Shown piece after piece: positions 54,901 through 62,944 of a stretch of 64,000 bases of DNA. The DNA lies in contig NZ_SPQT01000004.1 in the NCBI RefSeq assembly GCF_004571025.1, positions 186,001-250,000 on the forward strand, read 5' to 3'. Below the pieces are notes generated by a model that was given only the letters and a program-made list of their open reading frames with translations, was not told the DNA's origin and ran no database searches. The DNA comes from Bradyrhizobium niftali. GTDB lineage: Bacteria > Pseudomonadota > Alphaproteobacteria > Rhizobiales > Xanthobacteraceae. Position numbers and translations under genes: made by a program. Each line of letters starts with the position of its first letter. The stretch's first letter is position 1.

Positions 54901-56469
54901 ATGGTCACGGGTTTGCAGGAGGTCCGCCGTGCGGCGTTGGTGCTGGCGGTCTCCGCGGTCGCGCTCGCGGGATTTGCCCGCGCAGACGATCCGCCGCAGC
55001 CGCGCGCCGAGACGGCGGCCCCAGCCGGACAGAAGGGTGGGCGTGGCAGTGGCGCGCAAAGCGCGCCGCAGACTTCATCGTCAGCCGCCGAGCCGCACCG
55101 TCTCCCGTCGGATTCGACCACGAAGCAGACCCTCGATCTGCCCGGCCGCACGCTCAACTTCGCCGCAACCGCCGGCTCGATCCGCGTGTTCGATGGCAAG
55201 GGCGAGCCGCTGGCCGACATCGCCTACTCGTCCTACCAACTCGAAGGTGCCGACCGCGCGACGCGCCCCGTGACGTTCCTGTTCAACGGCGGACCCGGCG
55301 CGTCCTCGGCATGGCTGCAGTTCGGCGCTGCGGGCCCGTGGCGGCTGCCGCTCGATGGCGAAGCCCTCTCGCCATCGGCCTCGCCCGAGGTGAAGCCGAA
55401 CGCGGAGACCTGGCTTGATTTCACCGATCTCGTCTTCATCGATCCCGTCAGCACCGGCTACAGCCGGTTCGTTGCGACCGGCGAGGACGCGCGCAAGTCC
55501 TTCTATTCCGTCGACGGTGACGTCAACGCGATCGCGCTGGTGATCCGCCGCTGGCTCGAGAAGCATGACCGGCTGGTCTCGCCGAAATACGTTGCAGGCG
55601 AGAGTTATGGCGGCATCCGCGGGCCGAAGGTCGTGCGCCAGTTGCAGATCCAGCACGGCGTCGGCGTCAGGGGATTGATCCTGGTGTCGCCGCTGCTCGA
55701 CTTCCGCGAGTTCACCGGCACCAGCCTCCTGCAATATGTCGCGACGCTGCCGAGCTATGTGGCGGTGGCGCGCGAGGCCAAAGGACCGGTCAAGCGCGCC
55801 GATCTCGCCGACGTGGAGGCTTACGCACGCGGCGAATTCCTGGCCGACCTCGTCAAGGGCGAAGCCGACAAGGAGGCCACCAATCGCCTGGCCGACAAGG
55901 TCGCCGAGCTCACCGGCATCGATCAGGCGGTGAGCCGCAGGCTCGCCGGCCGTTTCGACGTCGGTGAATTCCGCCGCGAATTCGATCGCAAGAACGGCAA
56001 GGTGACGGGACGCTACGATGCCTCCGTGCGCGGCTTCGATCCCTATCCGGATTCCAGCAGCACGCGCTTCGGGGATCCCTCGGGCGACGCGCTCCAGGCG
56101 CCGCTGACGAGCGCCGCGGTCGACGTGTTGACCCGCAAGCTCAACTGGCGGCCCGACGGCTCCTACGAAGTCCTCAACGGCGCCGTCGAGGGCCAGTGGG
56201 ATTTCGGCCGCGGCATCAACCCGCCGCAGTCAGTGTCCGAGCTGCGCCAGATCCTCGCTACAGATGCGAAGCTGAGCGTCGTAGTCGCACACGGCCTGTT
56301 CGATCTCGCCACGCCCTATTTCGGAACGAAGCGGGTGCTCGACCAGTTGCCGGCGTTCGCGACCCAGCGGATCAAGTTCGTCGTCTATCCCGGCGGCCAC
56401 ATGTTCTATTCGCGCGACGGCTCGCGGCAGGCGTTTCGGGGCGAGGTCGAGGGATTGATCAGGGAGTAG
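54901..56469 (+). CDS. Secreted serine carboxypeptidase-like protein (peptidase S10)
   Basis: 522 residues with a signal peptide (about 1-28). The S10 family motifs are present: FNGGPGASSAWLQFGAAGP (oxyanion), GESYGGIRGP (nucleophile Ser), HGLFDLATPY (Asp) and GGHMFYSRDGS (His). It should remove C-terminal residues from peptides in the periplasm or outside. GGGAG precedes the ATG by about 8 bases. Its last 11 bases overlap the end of the opposite hydrolase gene. Confidence 0.93.
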   Translation: MVTGLQEVRRAALVLAVSAVALAGFARADDPPQPRAETAAPAGQKGGRGSGAQSAPQTSSSAAEPHRLPSDSTTKQTLDLPGRTLNFAATAGSIRVFDGKGEPLADIAYSSYQLEGADRATRPVTFLFNGGPGASSAWLQFGAAGPWRLPLDGEALSPSASPEVKPNAETWLDFTDLVFIDPVSTGYSRFVATGEDARKSFYSVDGDVNAIALVIRRWLEKHDRLVSPKYVAGESYGGIRGPKVVRQLQIQHGVGVRGLILVSPLLDFREFTGTSLLQYVATLPSYVAVAREAKGPVKRADLADVEAYARGEFLADLVKGEADKEATNRLADKVAELTGIDQAVSRRLAGRFDVGEFRREFDRKNGKVTGRYDASVRGFDPYPDSSSTRFGDPSGDALQAPLTSAAVDVLTRKLNWRPDGSYEVLNGAVEGQWDFGRGINPPQSVSELRQILATDAKLSVVVAHGLFDLATPYFGTKRVLDQLPAFATQRIKFVVYPGGHMFYSRDGSRQAFRGEVEGLIRE

Positions 56470-57844
56470 GCCGGCGCTTGCGCGGCGGATATCTCCGCGC
56501 GATCTCGCGCGCCACGACGCTCGCAGGCTTGACGTTGGCACCTGCGATCCAGATGTCGCTGACCTTGCCGCGCTTGTCGCGGACACGACGCACCGGCTCG
56601 CCGTGACTGGAATAGCCGGCGGCCCAGAAGAGCTTGCCAGCATCACGGCCGGTGACCTCGATCTCGGCGGCATCCATGAACGGATTGTTGAACTGCGGAT
56701 TGGCGATCAGCACGCGGTTGCCCATCGGCACCAGATCGGCCGCGCCCCACATCGTCCACCAGCGGCCGGTCCAGTCGCGCAGGCGCCGGTCGGGCGCGCC
56801 GCGGGTCTTGAAGACGCGTAGGATCTGCATCGCCCCGTCCATCCAGAGCGGCGCCGCGCCGTCGATGGAGTTGCTGAGGATGCTGATCGCGAGCTCGCAA
56901 GCGGGGATGGAGCAGGTCCGCGAGATGTAGCCCTGGAAACCGCCGCCATGGCCGAACCAGTCCCAGCCGTCGGTCTTGCCGGCGTTGACGCCGAGGCCGT
57001 AATAGCCCTCGAAACTCTGCGGGATGCGCCAATGGTGCCGCGTCATCTCGCGGCGGCTCGCGACCGACAGCACGCTTTTTCTTGCGTTGGGGGCAAGCTG
57101 TGCGAAGAAGCGGGCGGTGTCGCCGGCGGTGGCGACGAAGCCCGCGGCCGACGCCATCGCATAGGCGGGATTGTCGCCGGGGATCACGCATCGCTCGCCG
57201 AACGGCAGCGTTCGGGTATGGCCGCGCGCGAACGGCGCCCCTTTGGGAAGCGGTACGTTTGGCTCGGTCTCGCGCAGGCCCGCGGGTTCGATGATCTCGC
57301 GCCTGATCCAGGCCGGGTAGGGCTCTTTCGTGATCGCTTCGATCACGAGACCAATCAGGCCAAAGCCATGATTGGAATATTTGAAGCGCGTGCCGGGCTC
57401 GATCGCGGTCGGCAGTTTCAGCTCCGCGAGCAGCTCCCTGGCGTTGAGATAGGCGCGGCTGTCGATGAACTGGCCGGAATCGGCGCCGTCGCGCGTCAGC
57501 CCCGCGCTGTGCGAGAGCACCTGCGCAATCGTCGTCTCGGCGACGCGCGGATGCAGGCCGGCGACATATTGGCCGACGGTGTCGTCGAGCCGGATCTTGC
57601 GCTGCTCGCGCAGCTTCATGATGCCGGCGGAGGTAAAGCTCTTCGAGTGCGAGGCGATGCGGAAGCGGTGGCGCGGGGTGAGCTTCTCGCCGGTGTCGAG
57701 ATTGGCAAGGCCGAAGGCGTGCTCGGCGACGACCTCGCCGCGATGGGCGAATGCGATGATGACGCCCGGCTGTTGGACTGTCGTCTGTTGGAATTCGACC
57801 CAGGAGCCGATGTAGTCGATCGCGGAATGCAGCCAACTGTCCAT
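56459..57844 (-). CDS. Serine hydrolase, class C beta-lactamase fold
   Basis: 461 residues. Motif 1 is SHSK at 65-68, motif 2 YSN in KYSNHGFGL, motif 3 HGG in FGHGGGFQGY, the complete set for class C enzymes and related esterases/D-aminopeptidases. No signal peptide is obvious, so it may be cytosolic. A C-terminal region of about 120 residues follows the catalytic fold. Convergent with the S10 gene. Confidence 0.9.
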   Translation of the reverse strand: MDSWLHSAIDYIGSWVEFQQTTVQQPGVIIAFAHRGEVVAEHAFGLANLDTGEKLTPRHRFRIASHSKSFTSAGIMKLREQRKIRLDDTVGQYVAGLHPRVAETTIAQVLSHSAGLTRDGADSGQFIDSRAYLNARELLAELKLPTAIEPGTRFKYSNHGFGLIGLVIEAITKEPYPAWIRREIIEPAGLRETEPNVPLPKGAPFARGHTRTLPFGERCVIPGDNPAYAMASAAGFVATAGDTARFFAQLAPNARKSVLSVASRREMTRHHWRIPQSFEGYYGLGVNAGKTDGWDWFGHGGGFQGYISRTCSIPACELAISILSNSIDGAAPLWMDGAMQILRVFKTRGAPDRRLRDWTGRWWTMWGAADLVPMGNRVLIANPQFNNPFMDAAEIEVTGRDAGKLFWAAGYSSHGEPVRRVRDKRGKVSDIWIAGANVKPASVVAREIARRYPPRKRRPTP

Positions 57845-57895
57845 TGCGCACCGGTTTGCGAGGGAAGGATTGGTGCGAGGCTAGCCGAGAAAGCA

Positions 57896-57927
57896 GAACC
57901 GGCACAACCCCGAGGTCGTGCCGGTTC
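57896..57927 (-). terminator. Intrinsic terminator of the TPR gene
   Basis: GAACCGGCAC / GTGCCGGTTC, perfect 10-base stem, about 25 bases past the stop on the minus strand and followed by TGCTTTCTC. Confidence 0.7.
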
Positions 57928-57950
57928 GCGTCGTACGGAAACCAGATGGC

Positions 57951-58493
57951 TTAGTAGACGAGCGTCGCGCCGGTCGGCTTGTCGAGCGCCGCGGCCAGCG
58001 AGCGATACTCGGAGCTGTCGGTGCCGGCGAGCGAGGCGATCTTGTTCAGGTGATATTGCGCCTGCTCGCGGTTGCCCTGCTCGAGCTGCCAGAGGCCGTA
58101 ATACTGCCAGGTGCGGACGTGGTTCGGATCGTCCTTCAGCGCCAGTTCGTAATAGACCTTCGACGACTGGTAGTCGCCGAGCTTGCGATAGGAATAGCCG
58201 ATCAGATTGGCGACGTCGGCGACGTCGTCGCGCTTGAGCGACTTCAACTGATCGATCGCGCCCGTGTAGTTATGGTCGTCGTAGATCGTGGTGTAGGCGG
58301 TGCGATAGGCAGCAAGGAATTTCGGATCGCTGACGGAGGAGCTCTTCTTCTTGCCCTTCTTGGTCGACGTGTCCGACTTCGGCGGCGAGGAGGGGTCGTC
58401 GCCGCCCGCGGCATAGGCGCTGGTCAGCACCGGCCCGGCAGCGAGCGTCATCGAAACGAGTCCCGGCAGCAGAAGCATTGAGAGTTTGCGCAT
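57951..58493 (-). CDS. Exported TPR protein
   Basis: 180 residues. Signal peptide (about 1-28), a charged KKGKKKSSS segment, then TPR-like helices: YTTIYDDHNYTGAIDQLKSLKRDD, GYSYRKLGDYQSSKVYYELALKDDPN and YYGLWQLEQGNREQAQYHLNKIASL. These make a protein-interaction solenoid in the periplasm. Partner unknown. Divergent from the His/Lys-rich gene. Confidence 0.85.
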   Translation of the reverse strand: MRKLSMLLLPGLVSMTLAAGPVLTSAYAAGGDDPSSPPKSDTSTKKGKKKSSSVSDPKFLAAYRTAYTTIYDDHNYTGAIDQLKSLKRDDVADVANLIGYSYRKLGDYQSSKVYYELALKDDPNHVRTWQYYGLWQLEQGNREQAQYHLNKIASLAGTDSSEYRSLAAALDKPTGATLVY

Positions 58494-58601
58494 CTAAGTT
58501 CTCCCGTATGAAGCGTGGCGATCCTACACGATTGCCTGAAGACCGGAACACCCGCCGGGCAAAAACATTCCCGGCCGCCCCGGTCCCTTCGCCCTGCCGC
58601 A

Positions 58602-58619
58602 GATGACAAACTTGTCATC
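58602..58619. promoter_or_regulatory. Dyad GATGACAA-AC-TTGTCATC
   Basis: Perfect 8-2-8 inverted repeat in the divergent promoter region between the TPR and His/Lys-rich genes. Confidence 0.55.
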
Positions 58620-58644
58620 CAGATGAACGGAAGCCTGCAGCCGG

Positions 58645-58661
58645 CTTCAGACTGGGTTCAG
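58645..58661 (+). promoter_or_regulatory. Direct repeat CTTCAG-N5-GTTCAG
   Basis: CTTCAG (58645-58650) and GTTCAG (58656-58661), 11 bases apart, the periodicity of OmpR/PhoB-type response regulators. It precedes the small exported gene at 58747 by about 85 bases. Confidence 0.5.
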
Positions 58662-58746
58662 CGCGCGAGATCTAGGCTCCCACCTACGATCGAAGGGGTT
58701 GGCGAGAGGGCGCCCGCCTCAAGATCCTTCCAAGAGGAGACAAACC

Positions 58747-59115
58747 ATGTTGAAGACCATTTCCGCAGCCTTGCTCGCAGCTTCCGTGATCGCAGCTCCG
58801 GCCTTCGCGGCCGAGGCCGGCAAGACCACCACGACCGCGCCGGTGATCAAGGCGGACCAGAGCCAGACCAAGACGTCGAACACCGCCGCGAAACCGGACG
58901 CCGGCGTCAAGGCCGACACCAAGGCCGCCGACGTCAAGGCGGATGCCAAGGTCGACGCCAAGTCGAAGACGATGAATGCGAACGCCGCGGTCACGCCCGA
59001 CGAGCACAAGACCGTGCGTACGCATCGCCATCACCACAAGCATCTGTCGGCCAAGAAGTCGCTGAAGGCGCAGCCGGACGTCACCAAGCCGGTGACGACC
59101 GAGAAGCGCAGCTAA
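58747..59115 (+). CDS. Small exported His/Lys-rich protein
   Basis: 122 residues. Signal peptide (MLKTISAALLAASVIAAPAFAA) followed by an alanine/lysine/threonine-rich, probably disordered body with HRHHHKHLSAKKS near the end, which could bind metal or nucleic acid. AGAGGAG lies 7-8 bases before the ATG at 58747. Similar short proteins, often induced by stress, are common in Bradyrhizobium; function unknown. Confidence 0.72.
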   Translation: MLKTISAALLAASVIAAPAFAAEAGKTTTTAPVIKADQSQTKTSNTAAKPDAGVKADTKAADVKADAKVDAKSKTMNANAAVTPDEHKTVRTHRHHHKHLSAKKSLKAQPDVTKPVTTEKRS

Positions 59116-59196
59116 CGACTGATCCCGCGCGGCGGCATCCCTGGCATTGCCCTGCTGGCGCGTGCGGAATTCAGGCCCGGTCCGTTGTCCCGGCGT

Positions 59197-59235
59197 CTTG
59201 CGCGAAAGCGCAAGGCACCGGCGGCGGGCCGGTGC
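59197..59235. other. Two tandem GC-rich hairpins
   Basis: CTTGCGC-GAAA-GCGCAAG (GNRA-type tetraloop) is followed directly by GCACCGGC-N5-GCCGGTGC. Both stems are perfect and lie between two plus-strand genes; no T-run. Confidence 0.6.
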
Positions 59236-59312
59236 GCCTGCAAGCGAATTCCCTTCGCGCAACCTTGGGGCTAGAACAGCTCCCTGATCTGAGCGAGCGG
59301 AGAGCGTGACCT

Positions 59313-59747
59313 GTGGGGCGATTGGCGAAACGTGCGGCGAGCCTGCTATTGATCCTGGCATTGCCGCTGGCGCTCGCGGGGTGTTTCGGCAGCGACGGTG
59401 ACCGTCCGACCCTGATGGCCGAGACCCAGGCTGGAGGTCCTCAGCCTTTTCCCGACAATTTCCGCGGTGACACGCTCGCCTTGATGCGCGCCTATCTGAA
59501 CAATCCGGTCGGCGTGCGCGAGGCCGGCTTGGCCGAGCCGGTGCTGCGCGAGGTCGGCGGTCGACAGTTCTACGTGAGCTGCCTGCGCTTCACGCCCCGC
59601 GAGACCGACGGCAGCTACAAGGCCATGCGCGAGCGCGCCGTCGTCTTCGTCAACGGACGGGCCGACCGCGTCCTCGATCGCGCCAGCGAGTTCTGTACCG
59701 GCGCGGTTTACGCACCCTTTCCGGAACTGGAAAAGATGACGCGGTAG
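59313..59747 (+). CDS. Lipoprotein of unknown function
   Basis: 144 residues. The N-terminus has a hydrophobic stretch ending in a clear lipobox, LALAGC, so the mature protein should be a lipid-anchored envelope protein. The rest (PDNFRGDTLALMRAYLNNPVGVREAGLAEPVL ... FYVSCLRFTPRETDGSY ... FCTGAVYAPFPELEKM) has two further cysteines, likely a disulfide. GTG start with GGAGAG 8 bases upstream. Family not recognised. Confidence 0.75.
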   Translation: MGRLAKRAASLLLILALPLALAGCFGSDGDRPTLMAETQAGGPQPFPDNFRGDTLALMRAYLNNPVGVREAGLAEPVLREVGGRQFYVSCLRFTPRETDGSYKAMRERAVVFVNGRADRVLDRASEFCTGAVYAPFPELEKMTR

Positions 59748-60034
59748 CGCAAAGCCCGCCTTCATCGGCTGGTGCTAGGACAGAAGCCGCCGGAGCCGCT
59801 GGATCACATTTTGGCGAGCTTTGAACGGGGCGGGTTAGCCTTGCGACAGATCGTTACGGCAAGCCTTGCGTGGGTGACAGAAACAGTCGGTGCGAGGCAA
59901 CGTGACGGAACAAAATCGCGATGTTGCCACCCCGTCACAGTACCGAAAGATCAACGTTCCGGCATCGCCGCGAAGCAACCAAATTCACGCCACGTTGTTT
60001 GCTGAGGGTCGATTTTGAAAGAACGGGGATGGAT
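59748..60034. other. Porin promoter region with dyad
   Basis: 287 bases without a gene. GTGACGG (59902-59908) and CCGTCAC (59932-59938) form an inverted pair in the leader of the porin gene. Confidence 0.45.
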
Positions 60035-60742
60035 ATGAAAACGATTTTGCTGGGCGCAGTCGCTCTGCTTGCGCTAGCCGCGCCGGCCGCAGCGGCCGAC
60101 ATGCAGCCGCGCCCCTATACCAAGGCACCGGCCTATACGCCGCCGCAGGTGATTTACAATTGGACCGGCTTCTACATCGGCGGCCATGTCGGCGGCGCGT
60201 TCGCCGGTGACAGCAGCTTCCAGTCGAGCGACGCCCGCTTCCTGGGCGGCGTGCAGGGCGGCTTCGACTACCAGTTCGCGCCCAATTGGGTCGTGGGTGT
60301 CGAGGCGCAGTATTCCTGGCTGCCGACCAACAACAACGGTGTCACGTTCCCGCTGGGAACGCAGGTGACGTCCAATACCGACCAACTCGGGTCGGTGACT
60401 GGCCGGATCGGCTACACGTGGGGTCCGACGCTGCTCTATGCCAAGGGTGGTTACGCCTGGCGCAATGGCGGCCTTGGCGTCAACATCGCCGGCGTGCCGC
60501 AGACCTTCACCGCCACCGGTAACAACAAGGACGGCTACACCGTCGGCGCTGGCCTCGAATACATGTTCGCGCCGAGCTGGTCGGCCAAGGCCGAGTACCA
60601 GTACTACAATTTCGGCAGTACCACGTTCACCTCCGGGCCGGCCGACATCGTCGGCGTCCGCGGCCGGGAGGACGAGCATACGGTCAAGGTCGGTGTGAAC
60701 TACCGCTTCGGCTGGGGCGGTCCGTCAGCCTCGCGCTACTGA
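60035..60742 (+). CDS. Omp25/31-like outer-membrane beta-barrel protein
   Basis: 235 residues. After a signal peptide (MKTILLGAVALLALAAPAAAAD) the mature part has an eight-stranded barrel pattern: YNWTGFYIGGHVGGAFAGD, GGVQGGFDYQFAPNWVVGVEAQYSW, GSVTGRIGYTWGPTLLYAKGGYAW, TVGAGLEYMFAPSWSAKAEYQYYNFG and a C-terminal VKVGVNYRFGW, ending in an aromatic as barrels do. It should sit in the outer membrane and help hold envelope integrity. A strong terminator follows. ATG 60029 is an alternative start. Confidence 0.9.
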   Translation: MKTILLGAVALLALAAPAAAADMQPRPYTKAPAYTPPQVIYNWTGFYIGGHVGGAFAGDSSFQSSDARFLGGVQGGFDYQFAPNWVVGVEAQYSWLPTNNNGVTFPLGTQVTSNTDQLGSVTGRIGYTWGPTLLYAKGGYAWRNGGLGVNIAGVPQTFTATGNNKDGYTVGAGLEYMFAPSWSAKAEYQYYNFGSTTFTSGPADIVGVRGREDEHTVKVGVNYRFGWGGPSASRY

Positions 60743-60769
60743 CCCGCCAGCAGCAGTCCCAGATCTGAC

Positions 60770-60800
60770 GAAAGGCCGGCTCGCGCCGGCCTTTCGTTTG
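60770..60800 (+). terminator. Intrinsic terminator of the porin gene
   Basis: GAAAGGCCGGC-TCGC-GCCGGCCTTTC, perfect 11-base stem with a tetraloop, followed by GTTTG. It lies 28 bases past the porin stop. Confidence 0.9.
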
Positions 60801-60996
60801 CCCACCCGTCGTTAGCCAGCCCGTTGTTTGCTTGGCGTGAACCATCTGGCGCGTCATTTGCAAGCAAACATTCCGGCGCGCGCCTTCTCACGCGTGTCAT
60901 GGGGCCGGCGTAAAGCAAAAATAATCTTTGCCGCTTACGGAACTCGCGCTCCGGAACGCGTTATATGAGAATTACAGGGCTGGTGGGACGACGGTC

Positions 60997-61239
60997 ATGC
61001 GTATCTTGGTGTCGGCAGCAGTGCTCTCGTGCTTGGTCGCCGTGCCATGCTCTGCTCAAACAATCCTCAAATCCGAGCCTCTGATGCTGGCACCCTATGA
61101 GGTGGCCTTCGTCAAGGACGCCTCCTGTCCCTCCGGCAAGGTGTTGAAGGTCACCGGCGCGATCCGCGGGCTGCACCGCCGCAAGGCCTGCGTGGCGCTG
61201 GCGGGCGAGCAGGCATCGCTGGCGACGGCGACGCCCTGA
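60997..61239 (+). CDS. Short exported protein (DUF6719-like)
   Basis: 80 residues. A signal peptide (cleaved after CSAQ) is followed by LMLAPYEVAFVKDASCPSGKVLKVTGAIRGLHRRKACVAL, with two cysteines that probably pair. It resembles a small family seen in Bradyrhizobium annotated DUF6719. Periplasmic; function unknown. The frame extends 23 codons upstream, but that part lacks protein character. Confidence 0.68.
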   Translation: MRILVSAAVLSCLVAVPCSAQTILKSEPLMLAPYEVAFVKDASCPSGKVLKVTGAIRGLHRRKACVALAGEQASLATATP

Positions 61240-61265
61240 ATCCTCCGGCTGCTTCCGGCTCGACC

Positions 61266-61520
61266 TCACGAATTCAGCTGAAGCTCAATCCTGGACTGGC
61301 GCTCGGCCTCGGCTTTGTTCGTGGCGGGGTCCTCGCCCTGCGCTGCCCGGCAGGGCTTGATCTCGTAGTCGTTGTCGAGCACCCGGCGCGGCCCGGCACG
61401 CTCGTCGTCGGCACTGATATCCACGACGAGACCGCTCCGCTGCGCCAATTTCCAGACGTCGGACTCATCAGGATAGGCCTTGCTGATCTGGGCGTCGTTG
61501 CAGAACAAGGCGTAGGGCAT
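61266..61520 (-). CDS. Small conserved protein, unknown function
   Basis: 84 residues beginning MPYALFCNDAQISKAYPDESDVWKLAQRSGLVVD. Soluble, acidic, with a mixed alpha/beta N-terminal half and a charged helical tail (EDPATNKAEAERQSRIELQ). GGGAG/GGGAAGA just before the ATG at 61520 supports the start. Family not recognised. Confidence 0.65.
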   Translation of the reverse strand: MPYALFCNDAQISKAYPDESDVWKLAQRSGLVVDISADDERAGPRRVLDNDYEIKPCRAAQGEDPATNKAEAERQSRIELQLNS

Positions 61521-61682
61521 TCTTCCCGCTCCCGGAAAGCGCATTAACGACTTCACCGGCGCGGGGTTCCGGCGGACGCGTAATCACGGGGGCGTGATCG
61601 GGGCGCCAGGGTCCTTGAGTCGTAAACGAGTCCTGAATCCCCAAAAAAAGAATCCCTGGGACTCTCCGGCCGGAATCAGCGG

Positions 61683-61802
61683 ATGTTTTCGGCCATGACG
61701 AGCGACCTGAAAACCTCCTGCGGGCACATGCTCCTGCCGCTGACGGTGGCGCTGCTCGGTGCCTGCGCAGCCAATCTCTGGCTGGTTTGGTCCTGGCTGT
61801 AG
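61683..61802 (+). CDS. Possible 39-residue membrane peptide
   Basis: A short frame with one hydrophobic helix (GHMLLPLTVALLGACAANLWLVWSWL). The length and the GGAA about 8 bases before the ATG make it plausible, but nothing else supports it. Could be a small stress-type membrane protein or a chance frame. Confidence 0.35.
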   Translation: MFSAMTSDLKTSCGHMLLPLTVALLGACAANLWLVWSWL

Positions 61803-61827
61803 GTCCCTGACGGCCTGCCTGCCTGCC

Positions 61828-62217
61828 TTACTTGGAGGCCGGCGGAGGTGGGGCGGCGTCGCGGATGGCGGCGCGGGCTTTTGTCAGGGTCGCCGCGCAA
61901 TATTCCTCGCGCTCGCGCTCGAACCGCTCCTGATGCTTGCGGAAATTGGCGATCCTGGCCTGCATCTCGGTGCGGAAATCGCCACCCGTGCGGGGCGGCG
62001 GGACCTGGACGGGCCGAGCCTCGGGGGCCGGGGGAGATACCGCCGGTGGCGGGTCGGTTTCGGCCGCAATGGCCTGCACGGTCGCGATCTCCGTGGTCAC
62101 CGCGAACGCAGCAGGCGGGCTTTCCGGCGGATGGAGGTCATCCTTCTTGCCGGTTACCGATTGGACGAAGGCCAGTGTCTGCGCGATCAGTGCGTCGCGC
62201 TCCGTGATCCACTTCAT
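61828..62217 (-). CDS. Proline-rich protein with coiled-coil end, unknown function
   Basis: 129 residues. An N-terminal helix (KWITERDALIAQTLAFVQSVTGKK), a Pro-rich middle (about 35-75) and a charged, probably coiled-coil C-terminal half (GDFRTEMQARIANFRKHQERFEREREEYCAATLTKARA). Cytosolic. AGGGG lies 7 bases before the ATG at 62217. Function unknown. Confidence 0.68.
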   Translation of the reverse strand: MKWITERDALIAQTLAFVQSVTGKKDDLHPPESPPAAFAVTTEIATVQAIAAETDPPPAVSPPAPEARPVQVPPPRTGGDFRTEMQARIANFRKHQERFEREREEYCAATLTKARAAIRDAAPPPPASK

Positions 62218-62320
62218 GGGCCACCCCTGTTGGGGCCATTCCACCAAAGCTCGAGGGGCGAATCAAGAAGGTATCCTGCAAGGGATTGCATATTTTTCCC
62301 GGGCGCCCGACAGTGGGCGG

Positions 62321-62500
62321 ATGGATGCCGGAAAAGAGAAGTCGGACGAAGTCGAGGGCTTGAGGCTTGTTCGCGCGTTCCTGTCGCTGTCGCCCGACAA
62401 GCGGGCAGAGGTGATCGCGTTCGTCGAGGAATTGGCGCGTGCCCATGGACGGCCCAGGGAGGGCGAGGGCACATCTCCGAAGGGCACATCCCCGAGGTGA
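62321..62500 (+). CDS. Small conserved protein, unknown function
   Basis: 59 residues with a helical core, GLRLVRAFLSLSPDKRAEVIAFVEELARAHG, and charged ends. A similar LxLxPxKRAxVIAFVE pattern occurs in short rhizobial proteins. Ribosome site weak (GTGGGCGG). The frame extends upstream to 61937, but that part is a shadow of the opposite gene. Confidence 0.6.
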   Translation: MDAGKEKSDEVEGLRLVRAFLSLSPDKRAEVIAFVEELARAHGRPREGEGTSPKGTSPR

Positions 62501-62503
62501 GCG

Positions 62504-62722
62504 CTATCTCTGGCGCGGATTGACGTTGGGCACGAAGGGCGCCCCGACCACCCGGACCGCCGCCGGGGTTGCGGCATTGACCGGCCTGTTGTCGGCGACC
62601 CGCCGCTCCGGAGCCTGTCCGAGGACCGGCTCGTACAGCGCAAGCGTGCCGGCGACGACGACGCAGCAGAGCGTCACCGCCCCCAGCAAGAACATGTTTC
62701 GATGGTCTGCCCTGATCTGCAT
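62504..62722 (-). CDS. Small anchored or exported protein, unknown function
   Basis: 72 residues. A hydrophobic helix near the N-terminus (MFLLGAVTLCCVVVAGTLALY) followed by a Val/Ala/Pro-rich tail. Either a signal peptide or a membrane anchor. It converges on the previous gene with a 3-base gap. No family recognised. Confidence 0.55.
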   Translation of the reverse strand: MQIRADHRNMFLLGAVTLCCVVVAGTLALYEPVLGQAPERRVADNRPVNAATPAAVRVVGAPFVPNVNPRQR

Positions 62723-62944
62723 GGGGCAAGAACGAGCGACGCACGCCGTTGGTTCCGCGCCGCCGATACGGGAGCAGGCATCCTGAAAAAGGCGGCCGAA
62801 GCTTACGCCAAGCTACGGCGGGACTCCAAAGAGTTATTTTTCGGTAAGAGCACCGGTATCATTTGGCATCAAATTTTAACGTCCGCCGGTTCCAATGCAC
62901 GTTGCTGGGATTACGCCCTCGACTGGACATCATTGGATCTTGCG

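Noticed and set aside
60941..60966. EcfG general-stress promoter-like GGAAC...CGTT before the DUF6719-like gene
   Set aside because: Spacing is 15 rather than the usual 16-17 bases; too weak alone.
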